Assembly (NCBI RefSeq): GCF_029960815.1
Contig: NZ_JASBRE010000009.1
Location: 1 to 64,000, forward strand
Origin: Pseudomonas sp. AL03
Lineage (GTDB): Bacteria; Pseudomonadota; Gammaproteobacteria; Pseudomonadales; Pseudomonadaceae
Reading direction: 5' to 3'
DNA length: 64,000 nucleotides
Below are positions 55,341 through 64,000 of this stretch, in pieces (position 1 is the stretch's first letter; each line of letters begins with the position of its first letter). A model generated the notes under the pieces. That model was not told the DNA's origin and made no database searches. It was given only the letters and a program-made list of their open reading frames with translations. Both the position numbers and the translations under genes were made by a program.

Positions 55341-55933
55341 TACAGAACGCCTTTGGTCGACGGCATCTGACCGGCCATGCGGTCATCCAGCTCTACCGCC
55401 ATGCGCAGGGCGCGGCCGAAAGCCTTGAACACGGTCTCGATCTGGTGGTGGGTGTTGGTGCCACGCAGGTTGTCGATGTGCAGGCTGACGAGGGCATGGT
55501 TGACGAAGCCCTGGAAGAACTCCTGGAACAGGTCAACGTCGAAGCCGCCGACGGTGGCGCGGGTATAGGGCACATGCATCTGCAAGCCAGGACGGCCGGA
55601 GAAGTCGATCACCACGCGCGACAGCGCTTCATCGAGCGGCACGTAGGCGTGGCCATAGCGACGGATGCCTTTCTTGTCGCCGATGGCTTTGGCGAAGGCC
55701 TGACCCAGGGTGATACCGACGTCTTCCACGGTGTGGTGGTCGTCGATATGCAGGTCGCCCTTGCTGACAATATCCAGGTCGATCAGCCCGTGACGGGCGA
55801 TCTGGTCCAGCATGTGCTCAAGAAAAGGAACACCGATATCAAATCGGGCCTTTCCGGTGCCATCCAGGTTGATCGAGGCTTTGATCTGGGTTTCCAGAGT
55901 GTCGCGCTCGACTGACGCCTTACGTTCGGCCAT
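55340..55933 (-). CDS. hisB: Imidazoleglycerol-phosphate dehydratase HisB
   Basis: HisB dehydrates imidazole glycerol phosphate to imidazole acetol phosphate. At 197 residues it is the monofunctional form, without the histidinol phosphatase domain of enteric HisB. Metal-binding motifs are [13 protein letters not shown] and [13 protein letters not shown] three bases upstream is also in frame; I chose the ATG at 55933, which has GGAG six bases before it. It is the first gene of the his cluster, overlapping hisH by one base. Confidence 0.97.
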   Translation of the reverse strand: MAERKASVERDTLETQIKASINLDGTGKARFDIGVPFLEHMLDQIARHGLIDLDIVSKGDLHIDDHHTVEDVGITLGQAFAKAIGDKKGIRRYGHAYVPLDEALSRVVIDFSGRPGLQMHVPYTRATVGGFDVDLFQEFFQGFVNHALVSLHIDNLRGTNTHHQIETVFKAFGRALRMAVELDDRMAGQMPSTKGVL

Positions 55934-56078
55934 CACCAGCTCCGCAAAATCATTGGGCGAAAAAGGCAGCCATTATAGGGGCGCGGGCCGGAAACAGAAA
56001 CACGAGAGGTGATATCCCTGACGGACAGGACCCCGTGTTGTCGTGGATAGACATGTCAGTACAAGTATCTCAAGAGCA

Positions 56079-56113
56079 CTGATCGCTCCCGCGCTCTGCG
56101 TGGGAACGATCAG
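56079..56113. repeat. REP hairpin between the OFA transporter and hisB
   Basis: Arms CTGATCGCTCCCGCGC and GCGTGGGAACGATCAG with a few mismatches. It lies 15 bases after the stop of the transporter gene. Confidence 0.78.
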
Positions 56114-56127
56114 ACAGGGGTTGTGTG

Positions 56128-57792
56128 TTAGTGGAAGAGGACTGCAGTTTTCTGCAGAGTCACCCAAACACCCCACGCCAACGGAACCCCCACCACCAGC
56201 CATGCAGCAATCGCCAACGGCTTGGTGCCCGCATCCGCTTTCCACTCCAATACGGTGCTGCTATCAGCACCCTTGTCGTGGCCCAGCGCCTGTTCGGCAG
56301 CCAGTTCAGCGTCGGTCATGAAGTACTTGTCAGCCACCGGACGCACCAGCAGGTTGCACAAGAAACCCAGCACCAGCAGGCCCGCGAGGATGTACAGCGT
56401 GATGTCGTATGCTGCGGCGCGTTCAACGCCGATGCTCAGCTGATACTCACGCAGGTAGTTCACCAACACCGGACCCAACACACCCGCCGCCGCCCACGCC
56501 GTCAGCAGACGACCATGGATCGCGCCGACCATTTGCGTGCCGAACAGGTCCGCGAGATACGCAGGGACCGTCGCAAAACCACCGCCGTACATCGACAGGA
56601 TGATGCAGAAGGCCGCCACGAACAGCGCAACGTTGCCCAAGTGACCGAGGTTCGGAATCAACGCGTACAGGGCAAAGCCCAAAGCAAAGAACACGAAGTA
56701 GGTGTTTTTGCGACCCAGGTAGTCGGAGAATGACGCCCAGAAGAACCGGCCACCGATGTTGAACAGGCTCAGCAAACCGGTGAAACCGGCAGCGATCGCT
56801 GCGATCGAGGCCAACTGCGAGGCGTCGAGCTGACCGAAAGTCAGACCGTTACCCAGCAACTTACCGGCGAACACTTCCTGCAACAGCGGCGACGCCATGC
56901 CGAGGATGCCGATACCGGCGGACACGTTCAGGCACAGCACCAGCCACACCAGACGGAATTGCGGGGTTTTCCACGCCACATTCACGTGCACGTGACGGTG
57001 GGTGATCATCGCGTTGGAAGCTTTTTTCGCCGGAGCGGTCCAGCCTTCAGGCTTCCAGCCGGTTGGCGGAACGCGGTAGGACAGTGCGCCACCGATCATG
57101 AACACGAAGTAGATCGCGGCCATTACCAGGAAGCTCTGCCATACGCCGACGCTGGTTGGCGAAGCGAAGTGGCCCATCAGGGCTGCGGCCAGCGGAGCAC
57201 CGACCATCGCGCCACCGCCAAAACCCATGATCGCCATGCCGGTCGCCATGCCGCGTTTGTCCGGGAACCACTTGATCAGGGTTGAAACCGGCGAGATGTA
57301 ACCCAGGCCCAGGCCGATACCGCCAATGACCCCGGAGCCGATCCACATCAGCCAAATCTGGTGGGTATAGACCCCCAGCGCTGAAATCAGTAGACCGCCA
57401 CACCAGCACAGTGCCGACACAACGCCGGCCTTGCGTGGCCCGGCGTGTTCCAGCCAGCCACCCCAGATCGCTGCCGAGCAGCCGAGGAAGATGAAGAACA
57501 AGGTGTAGATCCACCCGAGCATCGAGATCGGCCAGTCGCATTGGGACGAAAAAACTTGCGAGATGAAGCTCATGTCCGGCGCGCAAGCCGCTGCCTTGGT
57601 CACACCCAGAGCTTTGGACAGTGGCAACCAGAACACCGAGAAGCCGTAGGCCATGCCGATGCAAAGGTGGATGGCCAGGGCGGCCGGTGGTACCAGCCAA
57701 CGGTTGAAACCGGGCTTGGCGATGATGCGTTCCTTGGACAGGAACGAGGGCTGGTCAGCCGTGAGGCCGTCCGCCGTGATGCTCGTGGTCAT
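56128..57792 (-). CDS. MFS transporter, OFA (oxalate/formate antiporter) family
   Basis: A 554-residue inner-membrane transporter with about 12 membrane segments and a soluble insert and tail, plus a final hydrophobic segment near the C-terminus. OFA hallmarks are the N-terminal AIHLCIGMAYGFSVFWLPLS, the loop GIGLGLGYISPVSTLIKWFP, and RGMATGMAIMGFGGGAMVG. Members exchange small carboxylates such as oxalate, formate or lactate; the substrate here is unknown. The ATG at 57792 has GGGGGA six bases ahead. The frame extends upstream to 57837, which is less likely. Confidence 0.88.
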   Translation of the reverse strand: MTTSITADGLTADQPSFLSKERIIAKPGFNRWLVPPAALAIHLCIGMAYGFSVFWLPLSKALGVTKAAACAPDMSFISQVFSSQCDWPISMLGWIYTLFFIFLGCSAAIWGGWLEHAGPRKAGVVSALCWCGGLLISALGVYTHQIWLMWIGSGVIGGIGLGLGYISPVSTLIKWFPDKRGMATGMAIMGFGGGAMVGAPLAAALMGHFASPTSVGVWQSFLVMAAIYFVFMIGGALSYRVPPTGWKPEGWTAPAKKASNAMITHRHVHVNVAWKTPQFRLVWLVLCLNVSAGIGILGMASPLLQEVFAGKLLGNGLTFGQLDASQLASIAAIAAGFTGLLSLFNIGGRFFWASFSDYLGRKNTYFVFFALGFALYALIPNLGHLGNVALFVAAFCIILSMYGGGFATVPAYLADLFGTQMVGAIHGRLLTAWAAAGVLGPVLVNYLREYQLSIGVERAAAYDITLYILAGLLVLGFLCNLLVRPVADKYFMTDAELAAEQALGHDKGADSSTVLEWKADAGTKPLAIAAWLVVGVPLAWGVWVTLQKTAVLFH

Positions 57793-57893
57793 TGTGTATC
57801 CCCCAATTATTAGTATTGTTCGCCTGCCACTCTTCACCCTCAGCCTTTATGCGCACGCACGACTGTTTTCTCGGGGTGAAGCTCCATTTTGCT

Positions 57894-57972
57894 GTGACAT
57901 CAAGTCGCAGAAGGACGGACGAACCGGCAGAGGTTACCATCTGTACGTGACAGAAAAACCAAAGTGACATCA
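57894..57972. promoter_or_regulatory. Repeated GTGACATCA motif between divergent genes
   Basis: GTGACATCA occurs at 57894-57902 and again at 57964-57972, with a partial copy GTGACAG at 57947. All are in the same orientation in the gap between the OFA transporter and the PanZ-like gene. They may be sites for an unidentified regulator. Confidence 0.3.
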
Positions 57973-58015
57973 CCTTTTGTACGTTGTCTGTTCTCGTACC
58001 ACCGAAGGAGCCGCC

Positions 58016-58420
58016 ATGCCGATCACAGTCGAGCCGCTTACCGAAGCCACTTACCAGGACCAGCAAGATCTACAAAAGATCTACCGCGATGCGCCGGAGT
58101 GGCTGTTTGCGCCGTTTGCCGGGGATGTGCAGTTGATCGCAGGCTGCCTGCTTGAGGGTTCGCTGATTGCCGGCCGCTTCAACGATCGCCTGTTGGGCGC
58201 AGCTCGTCTGCAACGTCATCAGGATGTCTGGCATCTGTCCCAACTATGCGTACGAAAAATCACCCGTCGTCGTGGCGTGGCCGAGCGCCTGGTGCACGAA
58301 GCGCAGAAAATGGCGTCGCAATCAGGCGCGACTTTGCGTCTGCTTGTGCCTGCCGGGCACCTGGAGGCACAAGCGCTGGCGGCCAAACTGAAAGTGCCGC
58401 TGGATGTGTTGCCGACGTGA
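58016..58420 (+). CDS. PanZ/PanM-like GNAT domain protein
   Basis: A 134-residue GNAT-fold protein similar to PanZ (PanM), the acetyl-CoA sensor that triggers maturation of aspartate decarboxylase PanD and limits coenzyme A synthesis. The acetyl-CoA-binding loop region reads VRKITRRRGVAERLVHEAQK, preceded by ARLQRHQDVWHLSQLCVRK. The ATG at 58016 has GAAGGAG six bases before it; upstream in-frame starts lack one. The PanD connection is inferred from similarity only. Confidence 0.78.
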   Translation: MPITVEPLTEATYQDQQDLQKIYRDAPEWLFAPFAGDVQLIAGCLLEGSLIAGRFNDRLLGAARLQRHQDVWHLSQLCVRKITRRRGVAERLVHEAQKMASQSGATLRLLVPAGHLEAQALAAKLKVPLDVLPT

Positions 58421-58498
58421 TCGCTGACCGGTCGTGCGCTGCGGAGCGCTATACTCCCCGGCTAAATTTCGAATTCGACTAACTACAAGGACTCGCCC

Positions 58499-60724
58499 AT
58501 GAAAGCGTTCGGCAAAATCCTGGGTCTGGTACTTCTCGGGCTGTTGCTGATCATTGTGGCGCTGGGCTTTGCCCTGACCCACCTCTTTGATCCCAACGAC
58601 TATAAAGACGAGATTCGCCAGATTGCCCGCGACAAAGCCCACATCGAGCTGACGCTCAATGGCGATATCGGCTGGAGCCTGTTCCCTTGGCTGGGACTGG
58701 AATTGCACGAAGCCAGTGTCGCGACCCTGGCCAAGCCCACCGAACCGTTCGCCGACTTGCAAATGCTCGGTCTGTCGGTTCGCGTGCTGCCGCTGCTGCG
58801 CCGTGAAGTGCAGATGAGCGATGTGCGCGTCGAAGGCCTGAACCTGCGCCTGAACCGTGACAAGGACGGTCACGGTAACTGGGAAGACATCGGCAAAGCT
58901 CCGGCCCCGGCCGCACCAGCCACACCGCCCGCGACCACCGGCGAACCAGCGCCTGAGGCCACTGCCCAAGCGGAAAAACCGGCCCAGCCGATCCGCCTGG
59001 ACATCGACAGCCTGACCGTCAACAACGCCCGTGTTGAATACAGCGACGAAAAAACCGGCAAGCAGTTCAGCGCCGAAAGCATCCAGCTGAGTACCGGCCC
59101 GGTGCATGACTCCACCAACATCCCGGTCAAACTCACCGCGTTCTTGAGCACCAACCAGCCGGTCCTGCGCGTGCGTACCGAGCTCAACGGCGAACTGCGT
59201 TTCGAGCGCGCACTGCAGCGCTATAAACTCGAAGACATGAAACTCTCCGGTGAAGTCGCCGGCGATCCGCTGCAAGGCAAAACCATGACCTTCGCCGCCC
59301 AGGGCCAATTGCTGCTGGATAAAGCGGCGAACGTCGCCGAATGGAGCGGTATCAAGATCTCTGCCAACCAGCTGCGCGCATTGGGTGAGCTGAAGGTCAA
59401 CGACCTCGACAAGACCCCGCAAATCAACGGCGGCCTGTCGATTGCCCAGTTTGATCTGGCGAAATTCGTCGACAGCATCGGCCAGAAACTTCCGGCCATG
59501 GCCGAAGGCAGCCTGAGTAAAGTCGAGCTGGTCAGCCGTCTTGCGGGAACGCCTACCAGCCTGTCGTTCGATCACATCAACCTGAAAATCGACGACAGCA
59601 CCTTCAGCGGCCGCATTGCCGTCGAGGACTTCGCCAAGCAATCGCTGCGGGCGAACCTCAAGGCCGACACCTTTAACGTCGACCGTTACCTGCCGCCAAA
59701 ATCTGCCGAAGCCAACAGCGCAACGCAGGTCCGTCAGGCCGAAGTCGCCAGCACCGAAGCCGATGCCATGGCCGGTGCGGGCAGCACACCGCTGCCGCAA
59801 GCACCGACCAAAGACGCGTGGAGCAACGAACGTCTGTTGCCAGTGGAACGGCTGAGCAAACTCGACGTGGACGCTGACCTCACCTTCGGCCAGTTGACCC
59901 TCGATAAACTGCCGATCCAGAACGCGGCGCTCAAGGCCACAGGCCAAGGCGGCCTGCTGACACTGGAAAACCTTCGCGGCGAGTTGTACGACGGTAACTT
60001 CGACGCCAAAGGTACGCTCGACGTGCGCCAACAGGTGCCGACGCTGAGCATGCAGACACAGATCAACAAAGTGCCGGTGGAAAAAATCCTCGAAAGCCAG
60101 GGTAAAAATCCGCCGATCAAAGGTCTGGTGACGCTCAACAGCAACCTGACCGGCAGCGGCAACAGCCAGAAAGCGCTGATCGAAAGCCTCAACGGCAACG
60201 CCAGTTTCGTCATCAACAACGGCGTCCTGCTCAATGCCAACCTCGAACAACAGTTGTGCAAAGGCATCGCCACCCTGAACCGTAAATCCCTCAGCGGCGA
60301 GCCACGGGGCAAGGACACACCGTTCCAGGAGCTCAAGGGCAACCTGACCTTCCGTAACGGCGTGGCCAGCAACCCGGACCTGAAAATGCGCATCCCGGGC
60401 ATGACCGTCAACGGCGACGGCGATGTCGATTTGCGGGTGCTGGGCATGGATTACCGCGTGGGCATTATCGTCGAAGGCGACAAGAGCGACATGCCGGACC
60501 CGGCCTGTCAGGTCGGCGAGAAGTTCGTCGGCATCGAGTGGCCGCTGCGCTGCCGTGGCCCGCTGGAGCTAGGTGCCAAGGCTTGCCGCCTCGATAACGA
60601 ACGCATGGGCCAGGTCGCGAGCAAAATGGCCGGCGAGCGGATCAGCGAAAAAATCGACGAAAAACTCGGCGACAAGGTCAGCCCGGAACTGAAAAATGCG
60701 CTGAAGGGGCTGTTCAAGCGATGA
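58499..60724 (+). CDS. asmA: AsmA family protein
   Basis: A 741-residue protein with an N-terminal membrane anchor ([25 protein letters not shown] segment) and a large periplasmic region. AsmA-type N-terminal repeats are seen in [14 protein letters not shown] and [20 protein letters not shown], and the C-terminal AsmA domain in [20 protein letters not shown]. AsmA-like proteins resemble lipid-transfer bridges and affect outer-membrane assembly. Its stop overlaps the mutY start by four bases. Confidence 0.93.
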   Translation: MKAFGKILGLVLLGLLLIIVALGFALTHLFDPNDYKDEIRQIARDKAHIELTLNGDIGWSLFPWLGLELHEASVATLAKPTEPFADLQMLGLSVRVLPLLRREVQMSDVRVEGLNLRLNRDKDGHGNWEDIGKAPAPAAPATPPATTGEPAPEATAQAEKPAQPIRLDIDSLTVNNARVEYSDEKTGKQFSAESIQLSTGPVHDSTNIPVKLTAFLSTNQPVLRVRTELNGELRFERALQRYKLEDMKLSGEVAGDPLQGKTMTFAAQGQLLLDKAANVAEWSGIKISANQLRALGELKVNDLDKTPQINGGLSIAQFDLAKFVDSIGQKLPAMAEGSLSKVELVSRLAGTPTSLSFDHINLKIDDSTFSGRIAVEDFAKQSLRANLKADTFNVDRYLPPKSAEANSATQVRQAEVASTEADAMAGAGSTPLPQAPTKDAWSNERLLPVERLSKLDVDADLTFGQLTLDKLPIQNAALKATGQGGLLTLENLRGELYDGNFDAKGTLDVRQQVPTLSMQTQINKVPVEKILESQGKNPPIKGLVTLNSNLTGSGNSQKALIESLNGNASFVINNGVLLNANLEQQLCKGIATLNRKSLSGEPRGKDTPFQELKGNLTFRNGVASNPDLKMRIPGMTVNGDGDVDLRVLGMDYRVGIIVEGDKSDMPDPACQVGEKFVGIEWPLRCRGPLELGAKACRLDNERMGQVASKMAGERISEKIDEKLGDKVSPELKNALKGLFKR

Positions 60725-61788
60725 GAGCCGAGCAGTTTTCAACGGCGGTGCTGGACTGGTACGACCGCCACGGCCGTCACGACTTGCCCTGGCAACAAGG
60801 CATCACGCCGTATCGGGTGTGGGTGTCAGAAATCATGTTGCAGCAAACCCAGGTCAGCACCGTACTGAACTACTTCGACCGCTTCATGGCCTCGTTGCCG
60901 ACCGTCGAAGCCCTGGCCGCCGCGCCGGAAGACGAAGTCCTGCACCTGTGGACCGGCCTCGGTTACTACACCCGCGCACGCAATCTGCAGAAGACCGCGA
61001 AAATCGTCGTCGCCGAGTACGGTGGCGAGTTTCCGTGCAATGTGGAGAAGCTCACTGATCTACCGGGAATCGGCCTGTCCACGGCGGGCGCCATCGCCAG
61101 CCTGAGCATGGGCCTGCGGGCGCCGATCCTCGACGGCAACGTCAAACGAGTCTTGGCGCGCTTTACCGCGCAAGAAGGCTATCCGGGCGAGCCCAAGGTC
61201 GCCAAACAGCTGTGGGCGAACGCTGAACGCTTTACGCCGCATGATCGGGTCAACGCCTACACCCAGGCGATGATGGATCTGGGCGCTACGCTCTGTACAC
61301 GCAGCAAACCGAGCTGCCTGCTTTGCCCGCTTGAAAAGGGTTGCGAGGCGCACATGCTCGGCCTCGAAACCCGCTACCCGATCCCCAAACCGCGCAAAGC
61401 CGTGCCACAGAAGCGTACGTTGATGCCGATGCTCGCCAACGGCGAAGGCGCGATTCTGCTTTACCGTCGCCCTTCCACGGGCTTGTGGGGCGGTCTCTGG
61501 AGCCTGCCGGAACTCGACGACCTCGACGACCTGCAACATCTGGCTTCGCAGCATTCGCTGGAACTGGGCAGCCAACAGGCGCTGCCGAGCCTGGTGCACA
61601 CCTTCAGTCACTTTCAGTTGTCCATCGAACCCTGGCTGGTTCAAGTTCAGGAGGTTGGCCATCACGTGGCCGAGGCCGACTGGCTCTGGTATAACCTCGC
61701 CACCCCGCCGCGCCTGGGCCTTGCCGCCCCGGTCAAAACCTTGCTCGAACGCGCGGCCGCCGTATTGAACGCAGGAGAGTCGTCATGA
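60721..61788 (+). CDS. mutY: A/G-specific adenine glycosylase MutY
   Basis: MutY removes adenine mispaired with 8-oxoguanine. The 355-residue protein has the catalytic Glu region [13 protein letters not shown], the helix-hairpin-helix [18 protein letters not shown], the catalytic Asp in [12 protein letters not shown], and the iron-sulfur cysteines in [19 protein letters not shown]-terminal MutT-like domain for 8-oxoG recognition follows. It overlaps asmA and yggX by four bases on each side, so the three genes are tightly coupled. Confidence 0.97.
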   Translation: MRAEQFSTAVLDWYDRHGRHDLPWQQGITPYRVWVSEIMLQQTQVSTVLNYFDRFMASLPTVEALAAAPEDEVLHLWTGLGYYTRARNLQKTAKIVVAEYGGEFPCNVEKLTDLPGIGLSTAGAIASLSMGLRAPILDGNVKRVLARFTAQEGYPGEPKVAKQLWANAERFTPHDRVNAYTQAMMDLGATLCTRSKPSCLLCPLEKGCEAHMLGLETRYPIPKPRKAVPQKRTLMPMLANGEGAILLYRRPSTGLWGGLWSLPELDDLDDLQHLASQHSLELGSQQALPSLVHTFSHFQLSIEPWLVQVQEVGHHVAEADWLWYNLATPPRLGLAAPVKTLLERAAAVLNAGESS

Positions 61789-62057
61789 CCCGCACCATCA
61801 TGTGCCGCAAGTACAAAGAAGAATTGCCCGCCCTGGAACGCGCCCCATTCCCGGGTACAAAAGGTCAGGACATTTTTGACCATGTCTCGGCCAAGGCCTG
61901 GGCCGACTGGCAGAAACACCAGACCCTACTGATCAACGAAAAACGCCTGAACATGATGAACGCCGAAGACCGCAAATACCTTCAGGGCGAGATGGACAAG
62001 TACTTCTCCGGCGAGGAATACGCCAAAGCCGACGGCTACGTTCCGCCGGCTGAATAA
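61785..62057 (+). CDS. yggX: Fe(2+)-trafficking / oxidative damage protection protein YggX
   Basis: A 90-residue protein that protects iron-sulfur clusters from oxidation. The family start [21 protein letters not shown] with its conserved cysteine is present, followed by [20 protein letters not shown] and the C-terminal [17 protein letters not shown]. It overlaps mutY by four bases. Pairing with MutY, which has an iron-sulfur cluster, is a conserved theme. Confidence 0.97.
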   Translation: MTRTIMCRKYKEELPALERAPFPGTKGQDIFDHVSAKAWADWQKHQTLLINEKRLNMMNAEDRKYLQGEMDKYFSGEEYAKADGYVPPAE

Positions 62058-62121
62058 TCCCGATTTATCGGGGGGCGGAACGTAAGCGACGGTAATAATT
62101 AAAATTTTTTTGAAAACTTTC

Positions 62122-62150
62122 TTGACGACCCCCTGAAAAACCCGTTTAAT
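62122..62150 (+). promoter_or_regulatory. Promoter of tRNA-Phe
   Basis: TTGACG, a 17-base spacer, and TTTAAT, followed by the GC-rich discriminator GCGCCCC ten bases before the tRNA. The discriminator is typical of stringently controlled stable-RNA promoters. Confidence 0.82.
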
Positions 62151-62160
62151 GCGCCCCGTT

Positions 62161-62236
62161 GCCCAGATAGCTCAGTCGGTAGAGCAGGGGATTGAAAATC
62201 CCCGTGTCGGCGGTTCGATTCCGTCTCTGGGCACCA
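62161..62236 (+). tRNA. tRNA-Phe (anticodon GAA)
   Basis: A 76-base tRNA including the encoded CCA. The acceptor stem pairs GCCCAGA with TCTGGGC. The anticodon loop TTGAAAA sits between GGGGA and TCCCC with GAA at 62194-62196. The T-loop GGTTCGATTCC is canonical. It has its own promoter and a terminator eight bases downstream. Confidence 0.97.
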
Positions 62237-62243
62237 AATACCG

Positions 62244-62276
62244 AAAACCCTGAATCGCAAGATTCAGGGTTTTTTT
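62244..62276 (+). terminator. tRNA-Phe terminator
   Basis: Stem AAAACCCTGAATC / GATTCAGGGTTTT with a GCAA loop and a T run. Confidence 0.92.
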
Positions 62277-62301
62277 ATGCCTGCGATTTAGTAACGCCCA
62301 A

Positions 62302-62751
62302 CTACTCATCAACATTCCAGTGAAAAACCAGATTGCGGGCGGTGCCGCTTCCGACATCCGTTGTGTCATGTTTCGCTTCACCATTACGGGTCGCGACAAC
62401 GGAGTACTTGCCGGGAGGTAGCTGAACGTAAACCAACGGGCCAGCCTGGCTCAGCGTCAGTACCGTCTGCCCCGGTGCTTTCTGAATGACCACATCTACG
62501 TCGGGAACGTATTTATTTTCCGGCCCGATAGAGAAGGTCATGTGCAGGTTGTATCCAGTGGTTTGCTGGATAGCCTTCGACTCATCCTCGCCAATACCGC
62601 CGGACAGGTAAGTAATCCCGTTTTGCTCTTGCCTCTGGACTTGCACGCCCGAGTTGTCGATGGGCTCGAGGCTGCCAGCGCTCAGCATGACGGGAAACAT
62701 CAATACGCCGACAGTGGCGATGGGCAACAGGAGTGAATGGAGGTACTTCAT
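62302..62751 (-). CDS. Hypothetical secreted protein
   Basis: A 149-residue exported protein with a signal peptide (KYLHSLLLPIATVGVLMFPVMLSAG). The mature part has a segment rich in Gln and Gly (GITYLSGGIGEDESKAIQQ) and a C-terminal beta-sandwich-like region (PLVYVQLPPGKYSVVATRNG, TARNLVFHWNV) that resembles carboxypeptidase-regulatory-like or transthyretin-like folds. I recognise no named family. The frame extends to 62847, but the ATG at 62751 starts the signal peptide. Confidence 0.75.
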   Translation of the reverse strand: MKYLHSLLLPIATVGVLMFPVMLSAGSLEPIDNSGVQVQRQEQNGITYLSGGIGEDESKAIQQTTGYNLHMTFSIGPENKYVPDVDVVIQKAPGQTVLTLSQAGPLVYVQLPPGKYSVVATRNGEAKHDTTDVGSGTARNLVFHWNVDE

Positions 62752-63078
62752 AGTGGCGACTCCCCGGGCTGCGAAGAACCCAATCGTTCTCCTGTTAGAT
62801 TTCCTGCTGAATGGGCAAGTTTTAGATTGATTAGTACTTGGGCTCACTGCGAATCGGACTACACGTTGTATTCCTCAAGCGCGTATTGCCGTCGGCTTGA
62901 TCCCGCAAAACCAATCGGACTTTCCTTCGGATTTACCAGCCGCGCCCGGCTTCGTCGACCACCCTGCCCCTGCAATCCTCTTCTGCCTGTTCAACCAGAT
63001 CCCCAGATAATCATGGATGGATTGTTCATGGGCAGCGTGAAGACTATTGTTGGCAGCTACCCGCAAAGGTCAAAACCG
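62752..63078. other. Intergenic region between divergent genes
   Basis: About 327 bases holding the promoters of the flanking genes. I see no RNA gene, repeat or convincing regulatory palindrome. The short frames inside it lack ribosome binding sites and family features. Confidence 0.5.
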
Positions 63079-64000
63079 ATGAATTTGCAGGACATGTCCT
63101 CGTTGGCCTCCGCTCAAATGGAGTTGCCGCTGCCAGCCTACGCCCCCGGCGAGCCGTTCAAGGAAACCGCCGCAGACGGCTTCATGCTTGGCGGATTCAC
63201 TTGGCGGCAGGCTCTATCGGACTCAACGCGCCCAGTCGTCATCATCAACGCCGCCACTTCCGTCCGCTGCCGTCATTACTCGCGTTTCGCCGATTACCTG
63301 TTTGCCAACGGCTTCGACGTGATCACTTTTGATTACCGCGGCATCGGCGAGTCGCGTCCGGCATCGCTGAAAGGGCTTCAGGCCTCATGGTCCGATTGGG
63401 GCGCGCTGGATTTTGAGGCGATGCTCAAGCGCGCTCAGCGGGAATTCCCCGGCCAGCCCATCGACGTCGTCGGTCACAGCTTCGGAGGCTGTGCAGCGGG
63501 GCTGGGAGCCTCCGGGCAGGTTATTCGGCGCCTGGTCACCGTAGGTGCTCAGTTCGCTTACTGGCGCGATTACGCCCCTGCCCATCGCTGGCGAATGTTC
63601 GGCAAGTGGCACCTGATGATGCCGTTGTTGACGATGATTTACGGCTACTTCCCCGGCAAACGCCTCGGCTGGCTGGAAGACACGCCCGCCGGTGTGGTCT
63701 GCGACTGGAGCACGCCCACCGCCCGCTACGAGAAACGCCCAAGCGGGCGCGTCATGCACGCAAAAAACGACCGACTGCCCTTCGCCGCCGTCACCGCGAA
63801 AACCCTGGCCATCAGCATCAGCGACGATCCTTACGGCACGATTCCAGCCATCGAACGCCTGCTCGGTTACTTCACCGGCGCAACGACCAGCCATCTGCGA
63901 ATCGCCCCCGAAGACATCGGCGAACAAGAAGTCGGACATTTCGCCTTTTTTCGTAGCCCATACCAAGCCACACTATGGCCCATTGCATTGTCCTGGTTGC
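63079..64000 (+). CDS. Alpha/beta hydrolase (truncated by the window end)
   Basis: The frame is open from 63079 to the end of the window, giving about 307 residues without a stop. The fold is shown by RPVVIINAATSVRCRHYSRF, DVITFDYRGIGESRP and the nucleophile elbow VVGHSFGGCA. The histidine of the triad is probably that in EVGHFAFF. In-frame starts exist upstream at 63013; I chose 63079 (MNLQDMSSL), which has AAAGG nearby. This resembles the YheT/prolyl-oligopeptidase-like hydrolases common in Pseudomonas. The substrate is unknown. Confidence 0.85.
   Translation, partial: MNLQDMSSLASAQMELPLPAYAPGEPFKETAADGFMLGGFTWRQALSDSTRPVVIINAATSVRCRHYSRFADYLFANGFDVITFDYRGIGESRPASLKGLQASWSDWGALDFEAMLKRAQREFPGQPIDVVGHSFGGCAAGLGASGQVIRRLVTVGAQFAYWRDYAPAHRWRMFGKWHLMMPLLTMIYGYFPGKRLGWLEDTPAGVVCDWSTPTARYEKRPSGRVMHAKNDRLPFAAVTAKTLAISISDDPYGTIPAIERLLGYFTGATTSHLRIAPEDIGEQEVGHFAFFRSPYQATLWPIALSWL

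Noticed and set aside
62161..62236. tRNA-Phe as an attachment site of an integrated element
   Set aside because: The tRNA is followed at once by its own terminator; there is no integrase and no repeat of its 3' end downstream within the window.
62875..63066. A 63-codon minus-strand frame in the gap before the last hydrolase
   Set aside because: It has no ribosome binding site, no recognisable features and biased composition like non-coding DNA.

Overview
This window is a chromosomal segment of a fluorescent Pseudomonas (P. fluorescens group). The evidence is the order of the histidine-utilisation (hut) locus, the high GC content, the Pseudomonas-type gene neighbourhoods (secB-grxC-gpmI-envC-ctpA, hisB-hisH-hisA-hisF, glnA-ntrBC, asmA-mutY-yggX) and many REP elements of the type built on GTTCCCACGC/GCGTGGGAAC. 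Almost all of it is housekeeping or catabolic core. I see no prophage, insertion sequence, plasmid gene or CRISPR array.

Layout. 1-3490: a truncated type VI secretion spike gene (vgrG), then a quaternary-amine-type periplasmic binding protein translationally coupled to an HSL-family esterase. 3626-20013: a complete hut locus. One long minus-strand unit runs hutU, an NCS1 permease, hutXWV, hutH1, hutH2, an APC permease, hutI, hutG. Upstream of it lie hutD and the repressor gene hutC, with hutF divergent from hutC. 20026-24732: lipocalin, small lipoprotein, a PctA-like chemoreceptor, a DUF924 protein and fructose-1,6-bisphosphatase. 24893-36750: a DUF2339/DUF3999 pair, glycogen phosphorylase, a YkgJ-type cysteine-cluster protein, typA and thiI. 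36968-42560: nitrogen control (glnA, two DUF4124 genes, ntrB, ntrC). 42943-50452: trmL, secB, grxC, a rhodanese-like protein, gpmI, envC, ctpA and a divergent polysaccharide deacetylase. 50603-52069: a lower-GC secreted serine protease, probably acquired. 52050-55933: hisBHAF with a DUF2164 gene and an amino-acid binding protein. 56128-64000: an OFA-family transporter, a PanZ-like protein, asmA, mutY, yggX, tRNA-Phe, a small secreted protein and a truncated hydrolase.

How the genes work together. The hut genes import histidine and urocanate through three transporter types. They deaminate histidine (hutH2), hydrate urocanate (hutU), open the ring (hutI), deiminate (hutF) and deformylate (hutG) to glutamate, ammonia and formate. 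Control can be read from the DNA. A sigma-54 promoter 5' of hutU sits five bases from a TGTA-N2-TACA HutC operator, and a second operator lies between hutC and hutF. A-rich AAnAAnAA motifs, the type bound by Hfq/Crc, precede three hut cistrons. glnA and ntrBC also have sigma-54 promoters, and a near-perfect NtrC site lies upstream of ntrB.

The most striking observation is hutH1. It is an intact full-length histidine ammonia-lyase paralogue next to hutH2, but it lacks exactly the Ala-Ser-Gly triad that forms the MIO cofactor and has also changed other active-site residues. It should be a pseudoenzyme with a retained, non-lyase role. Other points of interest are a chemoreceptor that has lost one ligand-binding aspartate, the protease with two tandem cysteine modules, the binding-protein/esterase pair, and REP or REPIN elements in most of the larger gaps of the hut locus.
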